Below are positions 47,104-59,334 of a DNA stretch of 64,000 nucleotides, in pieces. Location of the stretch: NCBI RefSeq assembly GCF_038593265.1, contig NZ_CP151979.1, positions 62,001-126,000 of the forward strand, written 5' to 3'. The notes beneath the pieces were generated by a model. That model ran no database searches and was not told the origin of the DNA. It worked only from the letters and a program-made list of their open reading frames with translations. Position numbers and translations under genes: made by a program. The DNA is from Ureibacillus sp. FSL W7-1570. Lineage in GTDB: Bacteria; Bacillota; Bacilli; Bacillales_A; Planococcaceae. Position 1 is the first letter of the stretch. Every line of letters starts with the position of its first letter.

Positions 47104-50100
47104 GCGTAAAGATATCGAAAGCATTTTGGTGATCGGTTCAGGTCCGATTGTGATTGGACAAGCGGCGGAATTTGATTATGCCGGTACACAAGCATGTCTT
47201 GCCTTAAAAGAGGAAGGATATAAAGTTATTCTTATAAACTCAAACCCTGCAACTATCATGACAGATACACAAATTGCAGACAAAGTTTACATCGAACCGA
47301 TTACATTGGAATTCGTTTCACGGATTTTACGAAAAGAACGGCCTGACGCCATCTTGCCAACTCTTGGAGGTCAAACAGGCTTAAACATGGCCATTGAACT
47401 TCAAAAATCCGGCATTTTGGATGAATTGGGAATTGAAATTTTGGGAACAAAATTGGAAGCCATCCATAAAGCGGAAGACCGTGAAATGTTCCGCCAATTA
47501 ATGTATGAATTGGGTGCTCCTGTTCCGGAATCCGACATTGTGCACAGCGTGGAAGAAGCGAAAGCCTTTGTTGAAAAAATCGGTTATCCGGTGATTGTTC
47601 GTCCAGCCTTTACTTTAGGTGGTACCGGCGGCGGAATTTGTAATAATGAACAAGAGCTGGAAGAAATCGTGTCAAGCGGTTTGAAATACAGCCCTGTAAA
47701 ACAATGTCTTCTTGAAAAATCCATTGCCGGCTACAAAGAAATCGAATTTGAGGTAATGCGCGACTCCAAAAATAATGCGATTGTTGTATGTAGCATGGAA
47801 AACGTGGACCCGGTCGGCATCCATACAGGGGATTCCATCGTCGTTGCGCCTGTCCAAACATTAACGGATCGGGAATATCAAATGCTCCGCGACATTTCAT
47901 TGGATATTATCCGCGCATTGAAAATCGAAGGCGGCTGTAACGTTCAATTAGCCCTTGATCCAAACAGTTTCAACTATTATGTCATTGAAGTGAATCCGCG
48001 GGTTTCCCGTTCATCTGCCTTGGCGTCAAAAGCGACAGGATATCCGATTGCGAAAATTGCTGCAAAAATTGCGGTCGGTTTAACGCTGGACGAAATTAAA
48101 AACCCGGTTACAGGCACTACATATGCAGACTTTGAACCTGCCATCGACTATGTAGTGGCAAAAATTCCACGTTGGCCATTCGATAAATTCGAATCAGCCA
48201 AACGGAATTTGGGCACTCAAATGAAAGCCACTGGGGAAGTGATGGCTTTAGGACGCACTTTCGAAGAGGCGATCTTGAAAGCGGTGCGCTCCCTTGAAAC
48301 CGGCCATATTCATATCGATTTGAAACATGCTGAAGAACATGACGACCACTGGGTGGAAAAACGCATCAGAAAAGCAGGGGACGAACGATTATTCTTCATT
48401 GCGGAAGCCATGCGCAGAGGCGTTACGCCTGAACAAATCCACGAATGGTCAAAAATTGATCTATTCTTCTTGTACAAATTAAAAAATATCATCGATTTGG
48501 AATCTGAATTGAAAGAAAATAAATTGGATTTAGACATTTTAAGAAAAGCGAAACGCATGGGCTTTGCAGACAAAAAAATCGCTGAACTTTGGAATATGGA
48601 CGCAAGAGAAGTTTATGAATTGCGCAAAGAAAACGGAATTGTTCCTGTTTACAAAATGGTCGACACTTGTGCGGCAGAGTTCGAATCCGCAACCCCTTAT
48701 TATTACGGCACTTATGAAGAAGAAAACGAATCGATTGTGACTGAAAAACCATCCGTCATCGTGCTTGGATCAGGTCCGATCCGGATCGGACAAGGGATCG
48801 AGTTCGACTATGCAACGGTGCACTCCGTATGGGCGATTCAGGAAGCGGGGTATGAAGCGATCATTATCAACTCCAACCCTGAAACGGTTTCAACGGACTT
48901 CTCAATTTCGGACAAACTTTACTTCGAGCCGTTAACAATCGAAGACGTGATGAACATCATCGATTTAGAAAAACCGGTTGGCGTAGTCGTTCAATTCGGT
49001 GGACAAACAGCCATCAACTTGGCTGACAAATTAGCGGCACACGGTGTGAAAATTTTAGGTACATCTTTGGAAGATATCGACCGTGCAGAAAACCGCGATT
49101 TATTTGAACAAGCATTAAAAGAATTGGAAATCCCTCAACCGGAAGGGGACACTGCGGTATCATTGGATGAAGCATTGGCCATTGCGAAAAGAATCGGCTT
49201 CCCGGTATTGGTTCGTCCTTCTTACGTACTTGGCGGCCGTGCAATGGAAATCGTTTATAACGAAGACGAATTGAAACATTATATGGAAAATGCGGTGGAA
49301 GCTTCACCAGATCATCCGGTGTTGATTGACCGCTACTTGACAGGTAAAGAAGTGGAAGTCGATGCGATTTCAGACGGAGAAAATGTGATCATTCCTGGAA
49401 TCATGGAACATATTGAACGTGCAGGGGTGCACTCCGGCGACTCCATCTCCGTTTATCCGCCTCAAAGTTTGACAAAAGAACAAATCGACACGATTGTCGA
49501 TTACACAACGCGTTTGGCAAGAGGATTAAATATTGTTGGATTAATGAACATCCAATATGTCATTTCCGGCGGCAATGTATATGTCATTGAGGTCAACCCT
49601 CGTGCATCCAGAACAGTGCCATTCTTAAGTAAAATCACAAACATTCCGATGGCAAACGTCGCAACAAAAGTGATATTAGGTCAATCCATTGTGGATCAAG
49701 GATATCAACCAGGCCTTGTGGAAGAGAGAAAAGGCGTCTATGTCAAAGTGCCGGTATTCAGCTTTGCAAAACTTCGCCGTGTAGACATTACCCTTGGCCC
49801 TGAAATGAAATCCACTGGGGAAGTAATGGGTAAAGATGAAACATTGGAAAAAGCATTGTACAAAGGCTTGGTTGCTTCCGGCATGAAAATTCAACCATAC
49901 GGAACAGTGCTCTTTACGGTGGCAGATAAAGATAAGGAAGAAGCGGTGAGCATTGCGAAACGTTTCCAAGCTGTCGGTTACCGCATCATGGCGACAGAAG
50001 GAACAGCGAAAAAATTTGAAGAAGCCGGCATCCTCACTGAAGTCGTTGAAAAAATTGGCAGCAAAGGAAAAACGTTGGTGGATGTAATCCAAAACGGAGA

Positions 50101-50289
50101 AGCGCAAGTGGTCATCAATACATTAACAAAAGGAAAACAACCTGCCCGTGACGGTTTCCGCATTCGTCGGGAAGCGGTAGAAAACGGAATCCCTTGCTTA
50201 ACGTCTTTGGATACGGCAAATGCGTTAATTAAAGTCATTGAATCCATGACCTTTGCTATTCAAGAAATGCCGAAATCGGAGGTATATTC

Positions 50290-50293
<4 letters not shown>
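47096..50293 (+). CDS. pyrAB: Carbamoyl-phosphate synthase large subunit
   Basis: A 1065-residue synthetase making carbamoyl phosphate from bicarbonate, ammonia and two ATP. Two homologous ATP-grasp halves are seen: the first from [21 protein letters not shown]-type sequence near residue 10, the second from [20 protein letters not shown] near residue 555; each has a [28 protein letters not shown] motif. The last ~130 residues form the allosteric MGS-like domain. Overlaps pyrAA by eight bases and pyrK by four. Confidence 0.98.
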
Positions 50294-51970
<1,677 letters not shown>

Positions 51971-51971
<1 letters not shown>

Positions 51972-52669
51972 TGAATAAACCGATTATTGCTTTAGATTTT
52001 CCAAGTGAACAAGAGGTTTTCCAATTTTTGCATCATTTCAATGAAAAATTGTTCGTGAAAGTGGGAATGGAGCTGTTTTATCAAGAAGGTCCCGATATCG
52101 TCAAAAAAATTAAGGATTTGGGACATGACATCTTTCTTGATTTAAAACTGCATGATATTCCAAATACGGTGAAATCCGCCATGAAAGGTCTTGCCCGATT
52201 AGGGGTGGATTTGGTCAATGTCCATGCTGCTGGCGGCAAAAAAATGATGGAAGCGGCCCTTGAAGGATTGGAGGCAGGCAGTGACGTGAAAAGACCGTTG
52301 CTGATTGCGGTCACTCAATTAACTTCGACAACGGAAGAGCAAATGCAGAAGGAGCAAAAAATTCCTTTAACTTTGATGGAATCGGTGTTGCATTATGCAC
52401 AACTTACAAAAGAAGCAGGTTTGGATGGCGTCGTTTGTTCGGTTCATGAGGCAAAGCAGATTGCGGAACGTTGCGGGGAAGCATTCCTTCGGGTGACGCC
52501 GGGGATTAGACTTTTAGGCGGAGATGCCCACGACCAAAAACGGGTGGCTACACCTGATTATGCGCGGCAAAACGGTTCGTCCTACATTGTGGTTGGACGG
52601 GCAGTGACGAAAGCGGAGAATGTAGTGGAAGCATATAAAGAAGTATGTCGACTTTGGGAGGGAAATTAA
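51971..52669 (+). CDS. pyrF: Orotidine 5'-phosphate decarboxylase
   Basis: A 232-residue TIM-barrel enzyme giving UMP. The catalytic Asp-Lys-Asp array is in [15 protein letters not shown] (about residues 56–70); [21 protein letters not shown] and [11 protein letters not shown] are the phosphate-binding end. Stop/start overlaps on both sides (TGATG and TAATG) show tight coupling. Confidence 0.97.
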
Positions 52670-53301
52670 TGGCAATCGAAAAAGATATCGCTCAAATTAT
52701 GTTAAAAGTCGGGGCTGTCGAATTGAACCCGACGGATTTATTCACATGGGCAAGCGGAATCAAATCCCCGATTTATTGTGATACACGTCTGACAATTTCA
52801 TATCCGGAAGCAAGAAAACAAATTGCGAACGGATTGGCAGAGAAAATCAAAGAACATTTCCCTGAAACGGAAGTGGTTGCAGGAACTGCCACAGCCGGCA
52901 TCCCCCATGCGGCATGGGTGAGCGACCTGTTGCAGCTGCCGATGGTGTACGTGCGTTCCAAACCGAAAGATCATGGCCGCGGCAATCAAATCGAAGGAAA
53001 AATTGAGCCGGGGCAAAAAGTGGTTGTGGTGGAAGATATCATTTCCACTGGCGGTTCATCCTTGACTGCGGTTGAAGCGCTGAGAGAAGCAGGCTGCGAA
53101 GTGGTTGGGGTTGTATGTGTTTATACATACAATTTGCCAAAAGCGGAAGAGACATTTGAAAAAGCCGGTGTGAAATATGTAAGCCTAACAAACTTCGATT
53201 ATTTGATTGAAGCCGCAAAGGAAACCGGCGCCATCAAATCGGAAGATATCCCGTTCCTAAAAAATTGGCATGAAGATTTGAAAGCGGGCAGATTAAAATA
53301 A
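52669..53301 (+). CDS. pyrE: Orotate phosphoribosyltransferase
   Basis: A 210-residue transferase that makes OMP from orotate and PRPP. The PRPP motif [21 protein letters not shown] is at about residues 117–137; the flexible-loop region [17 protein letters not shown] precedes it. ATG at 52669 overlaps the pyrF stop and has GGGAGGG upstream; the earlier in-frame ATG at 52645 lies inside pyrF. Last gene of the operon. Confidence 0.97.
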   Translation: MAIEKDIAQIMLKVGAVELNPTDLFTWASGIKSPIYCDTRLTISYPEARKQIANGLAEKIKEHFPETEVVAGTATAGIPHAAWVSDLLQLPMVYVRSKPKDHGRGNQIEGKIEPGQKVVVVEDIISTGGSSLTAVEALREAGCEVVGVVCVYTYNLPKAEETFEKAGVKYVSLTNFDYLIEAAKETGAIKSEDIPFLKNWHEDLKAGRLK

Positions 53302-53311
53302 AAATAAAAAT

Positions 53312-53352
53312 AAAAAGACTCCTGATTCATCGAAGAAATCAGGAGTCTTTTT
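53312..53352. terminator. Bidirectional terminator between pyrE and rqcH
   Basis: A 16-bp perfect stem (AAAAAGACTCCTGATT and its complement) with a 9-nt loop has A-runs on one side and T-runs on the other, so it can end transcription of both convergent units. Confidence 0.92.
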
Positions 53353-53379
53353 GTTATAACAACCCAGGGAACAGAGATG

Positions 53380-55062
53380 CTATTCTTTTTGCTTCAGCTT
53401 TAATACGACTTCTTCGTCCGGTGTGACGTAGAGGGTTTTTTGTTCAAAATAAATGACAAAGCCGGGTTTTGCACCACTCGGTTTTTTTACATGGCGGATT
53501 TGGGTATAGTCCACCGGGACGGAAGAGGAATTTCGTGCTTTGCTAAAATAGGCGCTTAAAATGGCCGCTTCTTTCAAAGTTGTTTCATCCGGCTGATTTG
53601 AATGAATGACGACGTGGGAGCCGGGAATGTCTTTCGTATGAAGCCAAATATCGGATTTCTTTGCAAGCTTGAAGGTCAAATAATCGTTTTGTTTATTGTT
53701 TTTGCCGACGGAAATCGGAATGCCTGTGGATGAAATGAACTTTTCGGGAGCGGGTTTCACCGGTTTATTTTTTTGCTTTTTATTCCGCTTTTTCAAATAA
53801 CCCTCTTCGGCAAGTTCTTCCCGTATTTCTTCGATATCCGCCGGACTTGCCTGGTTGACTTGGTTCAACAGCATCTCAAAGTAATCGATTTCCTCTTTCG
53901 TTTTATCAATTTGTTCCTTTACCCGGATAAGGGCATTTTTTGCTTTATTGTATTTCGTATAGTAGCCCTGTGCATTCTCCACAGGCGTTTTTCTTTCATC
54001 CAGCGGAATGGTGATTTCATCATTATTGTAATAATTGATGACGGTCACTTCTTTCATGCCCTTTTCAAATTGATATAAATTGGCCATTAAGAGTTCCCCG
54101 AACAATTGATATTGATCCAGTTTCGATGCCTGTTCCAGATCGTTATGTAATTTTTCCAGTTTTGTGTTCAGTTTATTGATTTCGTTGTGGATGAAGCGTT
54201 CCAAGTCACCCGCTTGCTGTTTCACCCGATCCCTCTCTGCCCGTGCGAAAAATACCCGGTCCAGAAGGGGGCTCAAATCTTCATAATGGGTGATTTTACC
54301 CGTCAAATGCGTGATGGTTGTCGGCGAAAAATAAGGTTTTCCATCAGCTTCCAAATAAGTTGGATTCGCGCTTCCCGTCACTTCATTGATAAAGGAGCGG
54401 AACACATTGATTGCATCCCCGCTCTTCATTCGATACAACAATTCTTTCGCATGAAAAGGGGAGAACCCGGCAAAATGGGACACCACTTCTTGCGATGTTT
54501 TTTCCGTTGAGAAAAACTGCTTAATCTCTTCATCTGAAATGGTTTGCGGATTCACTTTGTGCTGTACCGGCGGATGGACGTATTCAAATCCGGGAAGCAC
54601 CGTACGGAAACTGTTGACGGAAGGCGGCAAGTGTTTTAATCCATCGATGATTTTATTGGTTTCGCCATCGACTAAGACCAAATTGCTGTGCCTTCCCATG
54701 ATTTCAATGATCAATTTCCGGTTGACCGGATCGCCGATTTCATTTTTGCTTTCTATGTGAAACGTGATCACCCGTTCAAAACCTTCATTTTCAATTCGTG
54801 TAATAATGCCGCCTTCGATATGTTTTCTGAGGAGCATGCAAAACATTGGCGGTTCTTGTGGATTATCAATCGATTCTTTTGTTATGTGAACACGGGCATA
54901 TGATGGGTGAATGGAAAATAATAATTTCTCATTTTTCCCTTTTGCCCGGATATGGAGCACCACTTCCAATGCATTCGGTTGATGAACTTTTGAAATCCGG
55001 CCGGTTTCAAGTCCCTTCAGTTCATTGATCATCGCTACTGTAAATAATCCATCAAATGCCAT
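53380..55062 (-). CDS. rqcH: RqcH, ribosome quality control NFACT protein
   Basis: A 560-residue NFACT-family protein (YloA) that binds stalled 50S subunits and adds alanine tails. The NFACT-N start reads MAFDGLFTVAMINELKG, with RHSNLVLVD in it; a middle coiled coil (about residues 280–320 and 375–410) is followed by the NFACT-R domain (SDIWLHTKDIPGSHVVIH). Older names call it fibronectin-binding protein. ATG behind AAAGAGGAAC. It faces pyrE across a shared terminator. Confidence 0.93.
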   Translation of the reverse strand: MAFDGLFTVAMINELKGLETGRISKVHQPNALEVVLHIRAKGKNEKLLFSIHPSYARVHITKESIDNPQEPPMFCMLLRKHIEGGIITRIENEGFERVITFHIESKNEIGDPVNRKLIIEIMGRHSNLVLVDGETNKIIDGLKHLPPSVNSFRTVLPGFEYVHPPVQHKVNPQTISDEEIKQFFSTEKTSQEVVSHFAGFSPFHAKELLYRMKSGDAINVFRSFINEVTGSANPTYLEADGKPYFSPTTITHLTGKITHYEDLSPLLDRVFFARAERDRVKQQAGDLERFIHNEINKLNTKLEKLHNDLEQASKLDQYQLFGELLMANLYQFEKGMKEVTVINYYNNDEITIPLDERKTPVENAQGYYTKYNKAKNALIRVKEQIDKTKEEIDYFEMLLNQVNQASPADIEEIREELAEEGYLKKRNKKQKNKPVKPAPEKFISSTGIPISVGKNNKQNDYLTFKLAKKSDIWLHTKDIPGSHVVIHSNQPDETTLKEAAILSAYFSKARNSSSVPVDYTQIRHVKKPSGAKPGFVIYFEQKTLYVTPDEEVVLKLKQKE

Positions 55063-55178
55063 AATTGTTCCTCTTTTCTTAAAAAATCACTGAGATATTA
55101 TTTTATTATGTTTCTATATATCTGCATTGATTCTAAAGCAATTCCCAAGATATGAAAAGTTTAATGAGAAAAATTCTT

Positions 55179-55207
55179 TTGACATTTAACAGCAATTGAA
55201 TTATCTT
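55179..55207 (+). promoter_or_regulatory. Promoter of the tetR-family gene
   Basis: TTGACA (55179–55184), 17-bp spacer, TATCTT (55202–55207). The operator at 55212 begins five bases after the −10, over the expected start of transcription. Confidence 0.75.
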
Positions 55208-55211
55208 ATTA

Positions 55212-55226
55212 TTGAACAGCGGTCAA
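55212..55226. promoter_or_regulatory. TetR operator 1 (tetR promoter)
   Basis: TTGAACAGCGGTCAA, a 15-bp imperfect palindrome centred on one base. It shares the form TTGACCAnTGGTCAA with two sites before the neighbouring SDR gene. Confidence 0.7.
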
Positions 55227-55264
55227 TAAATTGATTGCAACGAGAAAGACATGGAGGATTTATC

Positions 55265-55831
55265 ATGGCAAGAGATGCGTCAAAACCTGTTCTTACGCCA
55301 AACATGATAATGGATGCAGCAAGAGATTTGTTCGTAAAAAACGGATATCAGCAAGTTTCGATGCGTCAAATTGCAAAAGAACTTGGCTGCTCACACGGAG
55401 CTCTGTATTATCATTTTCAAAGTAAAGCGGAATTATTTTATGCATTGGTAAAGGAATATTTTGTTCTATTGGAACAGGAATTGGATCATGTGTTGGAGCA
55501 GGACATTGAAAACTCGGAAAAACTTGAGCAATGTATGCTTGGGTACATCAAGTTTGGTTTAAACCATCAGAGCCATTATGAAATTATGTTTATGCTTAAA
55601 GATGATGAGGTGCGCAATTTCATCAATGAAGAACCGATAAAGGTATATGACAAGTTTGCCAATGCTTTATACACATTATCGAATCAAAAATTGCAATTAA
55701 AGGATATTTGGTCAATTTTTCTTTCCTTGCATGGTTTTGTCAGTCACTATTTATCGCATATTGTTGGTTATGATGAGGTGGAGGGTGCTGCGATTGATCA
55801 TGTGAAATTTTTGCTTAAGGGAGTGTGTTAA
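55265..55831 (+). CDS. TetR-family transcriptional regulator
   Basis: A 188-residue repressor. The N-terminal HTH reads DAARDLFVKNGYQQVSMRQIAKELGCSHGALYYHFQSKAELF (about residues 17–58), the classical TetR pattern; the ligand-binding part shows no named family to me. It probably binds the 15-bp sites at 55212, 55849 and 55885, regulating itself and the SDR gene. ATG at 55265 follows TGGAGGAT; an earlier ATG at 55235 lacks a site. No ligand can be assigned. Confidence 0.9.
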   Translation: MARDASKPVLTPNMIMDAARDLFVKNGYQQVSMRQIAKELGCSHGALYYHFQSKAELFYALVKEYFVLLEQELDHVLEQDIENSEKLEQCMLGYIKFGLNHQSHYEIMFMLKDDEVRNFINEEPIKVYDKFANALYTLSNQKLQLKDIWSIFLSLHGFVSHYLSHIVGYDEVEGAAIDHVKFLLKGVC

Positions 55832-55848
55832 TTTTTTTTTACATATAT

Positions 55849-55863
55849 TTAACCAGTGGTCAA
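55849..55863. promoter_or_regulatory. TetR operator 2 (before the SDR gene)
   Basis: TTAACCAGTGGTCAA, 15-bp near-perfect palindrome, 36 bp (centre to centre) before operator 3. Confidence 0.75.
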
Positions 55864-55884
55864 TAAAACTTGATGAACCTTTAA

Positions 55885-55899
55885 TTGACCACTGGACAA
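55885..55899. promoter_or_regulatory. TetR operator 3 (before the SDR gene)
   Basis: TTGACCACTGGACAA, 15-bp palindrome of the form TTGwCCAsTGGwCAA, ending 19 bp before the SDR start codon and just before its ribosome binding site. Confidence 0.78.
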
Positions 55900-55918
55900 T
55901 AAAAAGGAGGAGTTTTTT

Positions 55919-56839
55919 ATGAAAAAAGTATTGGTTCTTGGTGCTTCAGGGAATATGGGTTCTTCACTTGTAAAAGAATTTTCCGATCGGGGAATCGAAG
56001 TGAAAGCTTTTGCACGAAATAAGGAGAAATTGCTGAGGCTATTCCACAACGAAGAACGAGTGGAAGTGGTGCAAGGAGACTTATTTAATCAAACCGATTT
56101 ACTTAAAGCAGCCCAAGATGTGGATTTAATCGTCCATTCAGTGAATATCCCTTATCAAGAATGGAAAAAACTTCCTGTATTAATGGACAATGTCATTCAA
56201 ACGGTAAAAATGTACAACTTAAAATTGGCTTATGTTGATAATATCTATGCTTATGGTCGAAGCGTCGGCAAAAAAATGACGGAGGATATGCCGAAAAATC
56301 CTCATACTAAAAAAGGGAAAATCCGATTGCAATTGGAAAACATGATCAAGAATTCCGAAATTACATATACAATTGCCCATTTCCCGGATTTTTACGGTCC
56401 AAATGCGGACAATACCACATTAAATACAACCATCAGTGCCGTTATCAACAATAAAAAGGCCATGTTTTTAGGAAATCCAAAGTTGGCGAGAGAATATATC
56501 TATTTGCCTGACGGAGCAAAGGCTTTTGTAAACTTGGTAATGAATGAAAAGGCTTATGGGCAAGAGTGGAATATCCCTTCATACGGTCCAATTACCGGGG
56601 AAGAAATCATTCAAATGATCCGTGAGCTTACGGGATATGATAAAAAAATCTCCATTGTAACGAAACGAATGGTTCAAATGGTGGGATTATTCAACCCGTT
56701 TATGCGTGAATTTGCGGAGATGTTTTATTTAATTGAAGAACCTGTTGTGTTAAGCGGTGAAAAATATGAGAGGGAAATCGGTCCTTTGCCGAAAACATCA
56801 TACTATGATGGACTAAAAGATGTTTTTCAAATAAAATAA
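55919..56839 (+). CDS. NAD(P)-binding atypical SDR / epimerase-family protein
   Basis: A 306-residue protein with an N-terminal Rossmann fold: VLVLGASGNMGSSLVKEF is the nucleotide-binding motif. It has the AYVDNIYAYG stretch near residue 100–110 and a C-terminal substrate domain (GPITGEEIIQMIRELTG), typical of extended or NmrA-like SDR proteins. The standard YxxxK pair is not clear, so catalysis is uncertain. ATG behind AAAGGAGGAG. Two TetR operators stand before it, so it is the likely target of the adjacent regulator. Substrate unknown. Confidence 0.82.
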   Translation: MKKVLVLGASGNMGSSLVKEFSDRGIEVKAFARNKEKLLRLFHNEERVEVVQGDLFNQTDLLKAAQDVDLIVHSVNIPYQEWKKLPVLMDNVIQTVKMYNLKLAYVDNIYAYGRSVGKKMTEDMPKNPHTKKGKIRLQLENMIKNSEITYTIAHFPDFYGPNADNTTLNTTISAVINNKKAMFLGNPKLAREYIYLPDGAKAFVNLVMNEKAYGQEWNIPSYGPITGEEIIQMIRELTGYDKKISIVTKRMVQMVGLFNPFMREFAEMFYLIEEPVVLSGEKYEREIGPLPKTSYYDGLKDVFQIK

Positions 56840-56895
56840 AAAAGTTGAGTTCATCTTCTAATAATGGATAAATGCGTTATAATTTTCTAATCATG

Positions 56896-56904
56896 TGTTA
56901 TAAT
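56896..56904 (+). promoter_or_regulatory. Extended −10 promoter before yicC
   Basis: TGTTATAAT combines a TGn extension with a perfect TATAAT, 33 bp before the yicC start. The −35 is not clear. Confidence 0.55.
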
Positions 56905-56937
56905 TGGAGCATAGCTTTATGAAAGGTGTGACTTACC

Positions 56938-58468
<1,531 letters not shown>

Positions 58469-58471
58469 GAT

Positions 58472-58696
58472 ATGCTTTATCCATCGATCGATTTGCTTAA
58501 AGAAAAAGTGGATTCCAAATACTCATTGGTCAGTCTTGCCGCAAAACGTGCCCGTCAAATCCAGGAAACGGGAATTTTGAAGCTAAGCGAATATAAATCA
58601 TTGAAACCGGTTGGCATGGCATTGGAAGAAGTGGCTGCCGGTGTGTTGCAAATGGAAATGCCGGATAAAAATAAAGTATATTCTGATGAACAATAG
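58472..58696 (+). CDS. rpoZ: RNA polymerase omega subunit
   Basis: A 74-residue protein that helps assemble RNA polymerase. The core [18 protein letters not shown] matches the conserved alpha-helical segment of omega, and the acidic end [17 protein letters not shown] is within normal length for Bacillales. It follows gmk by three bases, the usual order. ATG behind AAAGGAGAAT. Confidence 0.95.
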   Translation: MLYPSIDLLKEKVDSKYSLVSLAAKRARQIQETGILKLSEYKSLKPVGMALEEVAAGVLQMEMPDKNKVYSDEQ

Positions 58697-58728
58697 CTGA
58701 AAAAAAGAAAATGACTGAAACGACGAAC

Positions 58729-58757
58729 AGCTCCCGGAGAAACATTCTTTGGGAGCT
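58729..58757 (+). other. Stem-loop between rpoZ and coaC
   Basis: A 13-bp stem with two G·U pairs (AGCTCCCGGAGAA / TTCTTTGGGAGCT) closed by ACA. No T-run follows (TATCCTTTG), so it looks like a weak terminator or a processing/stability element within the transcript. Confidence 0.6.
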
Positions 58758-58782
58758 TATCCTTTGAAAGGGTGAAACTTTG

Positions 58783-59334
58783 ATGAGCCGGAACATTTTA
58801 CTTGGAGTATCAGGCGGTATCGCAGTATACAAAGCGGTTGCACTAGTCAGCAAATTGACTCAGGCGGGGTTTAACGTAAAAGTGATCATGACCGAATCGG
58901 CAATGAAATTTGTTACCCCGCTTTCGTTTCAAGTGATGTCCAAAAATGATGTATATATCGATACATTTGATGAAAAAGACCCGAGTGCCATTGCCCATAT
59001 TGATTTGGCGGATTGGGCGGATTTGATCATTGTGGCCCCGGCCACAGCAAATATAATCGGGAAGCTCGCAAACGGAATCGCGGATGATATGTTGACGACG
59101 ACCCTGCTTGCAGCCACATGTCCTGTTTGGATCGCTCCCGCAATGAACGTTCATATGTATGACCATCCTGCAGTGAAACGCAATATTGCACAGCTCATAG
59201 AAGACGGTTATGGCTTTATAGAACCCTCTGAAGGGTACCTGGCATGCGGATACGTCGGGAAGGGACGGTTGGAAGAGCCTGAGAAAATAACGGAATTGGT
59301 TGTCCGTTATTTTGAAAGCGAAGGGAACAAATGA
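58783..59334 (+). CDS. coaC: Phosphopantothenoylcysteine decarboxylase domain protein (CoaC only)
   Basis: A 183-residue flavoprotein that should decarboxylate phosphopantothenoylcysteine to phosphopantetheine. All flavoprotein motifs are intact: LGVSGGIAVYK at the start, VAPATANIIGKLANGIADDML, the APAMNVHMY active-site segment and LACGYVGKGRL with the conserved cysteine. In B. subtilis and most bacteria this domain is fused to a CoaB synthetase (total about 400 residues). Here the gene ends after the CoaC domain and its stop overlaps priA by four bases. CoaB must be elsewhere if the pathway is complete. ATG at 58783 follows GAAAGGGTG. Confidence 0.9.
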   Translation: MSRNILLGVSGGIAVYKAVALVSKLTQAGFNVKVIMTESAMKFVTPLSFQVMSKNDVYIDTFDEKDPSAIAHIDLADWADLIIVAPATANIIGKLANGIADDMLTTTLLAATCPVWIAPAMNVHMYDHPAVKRNIAQLIEDGYGFIEPSEGYLACGYVGKGRLEEPEKITELVVRYFESEGNK

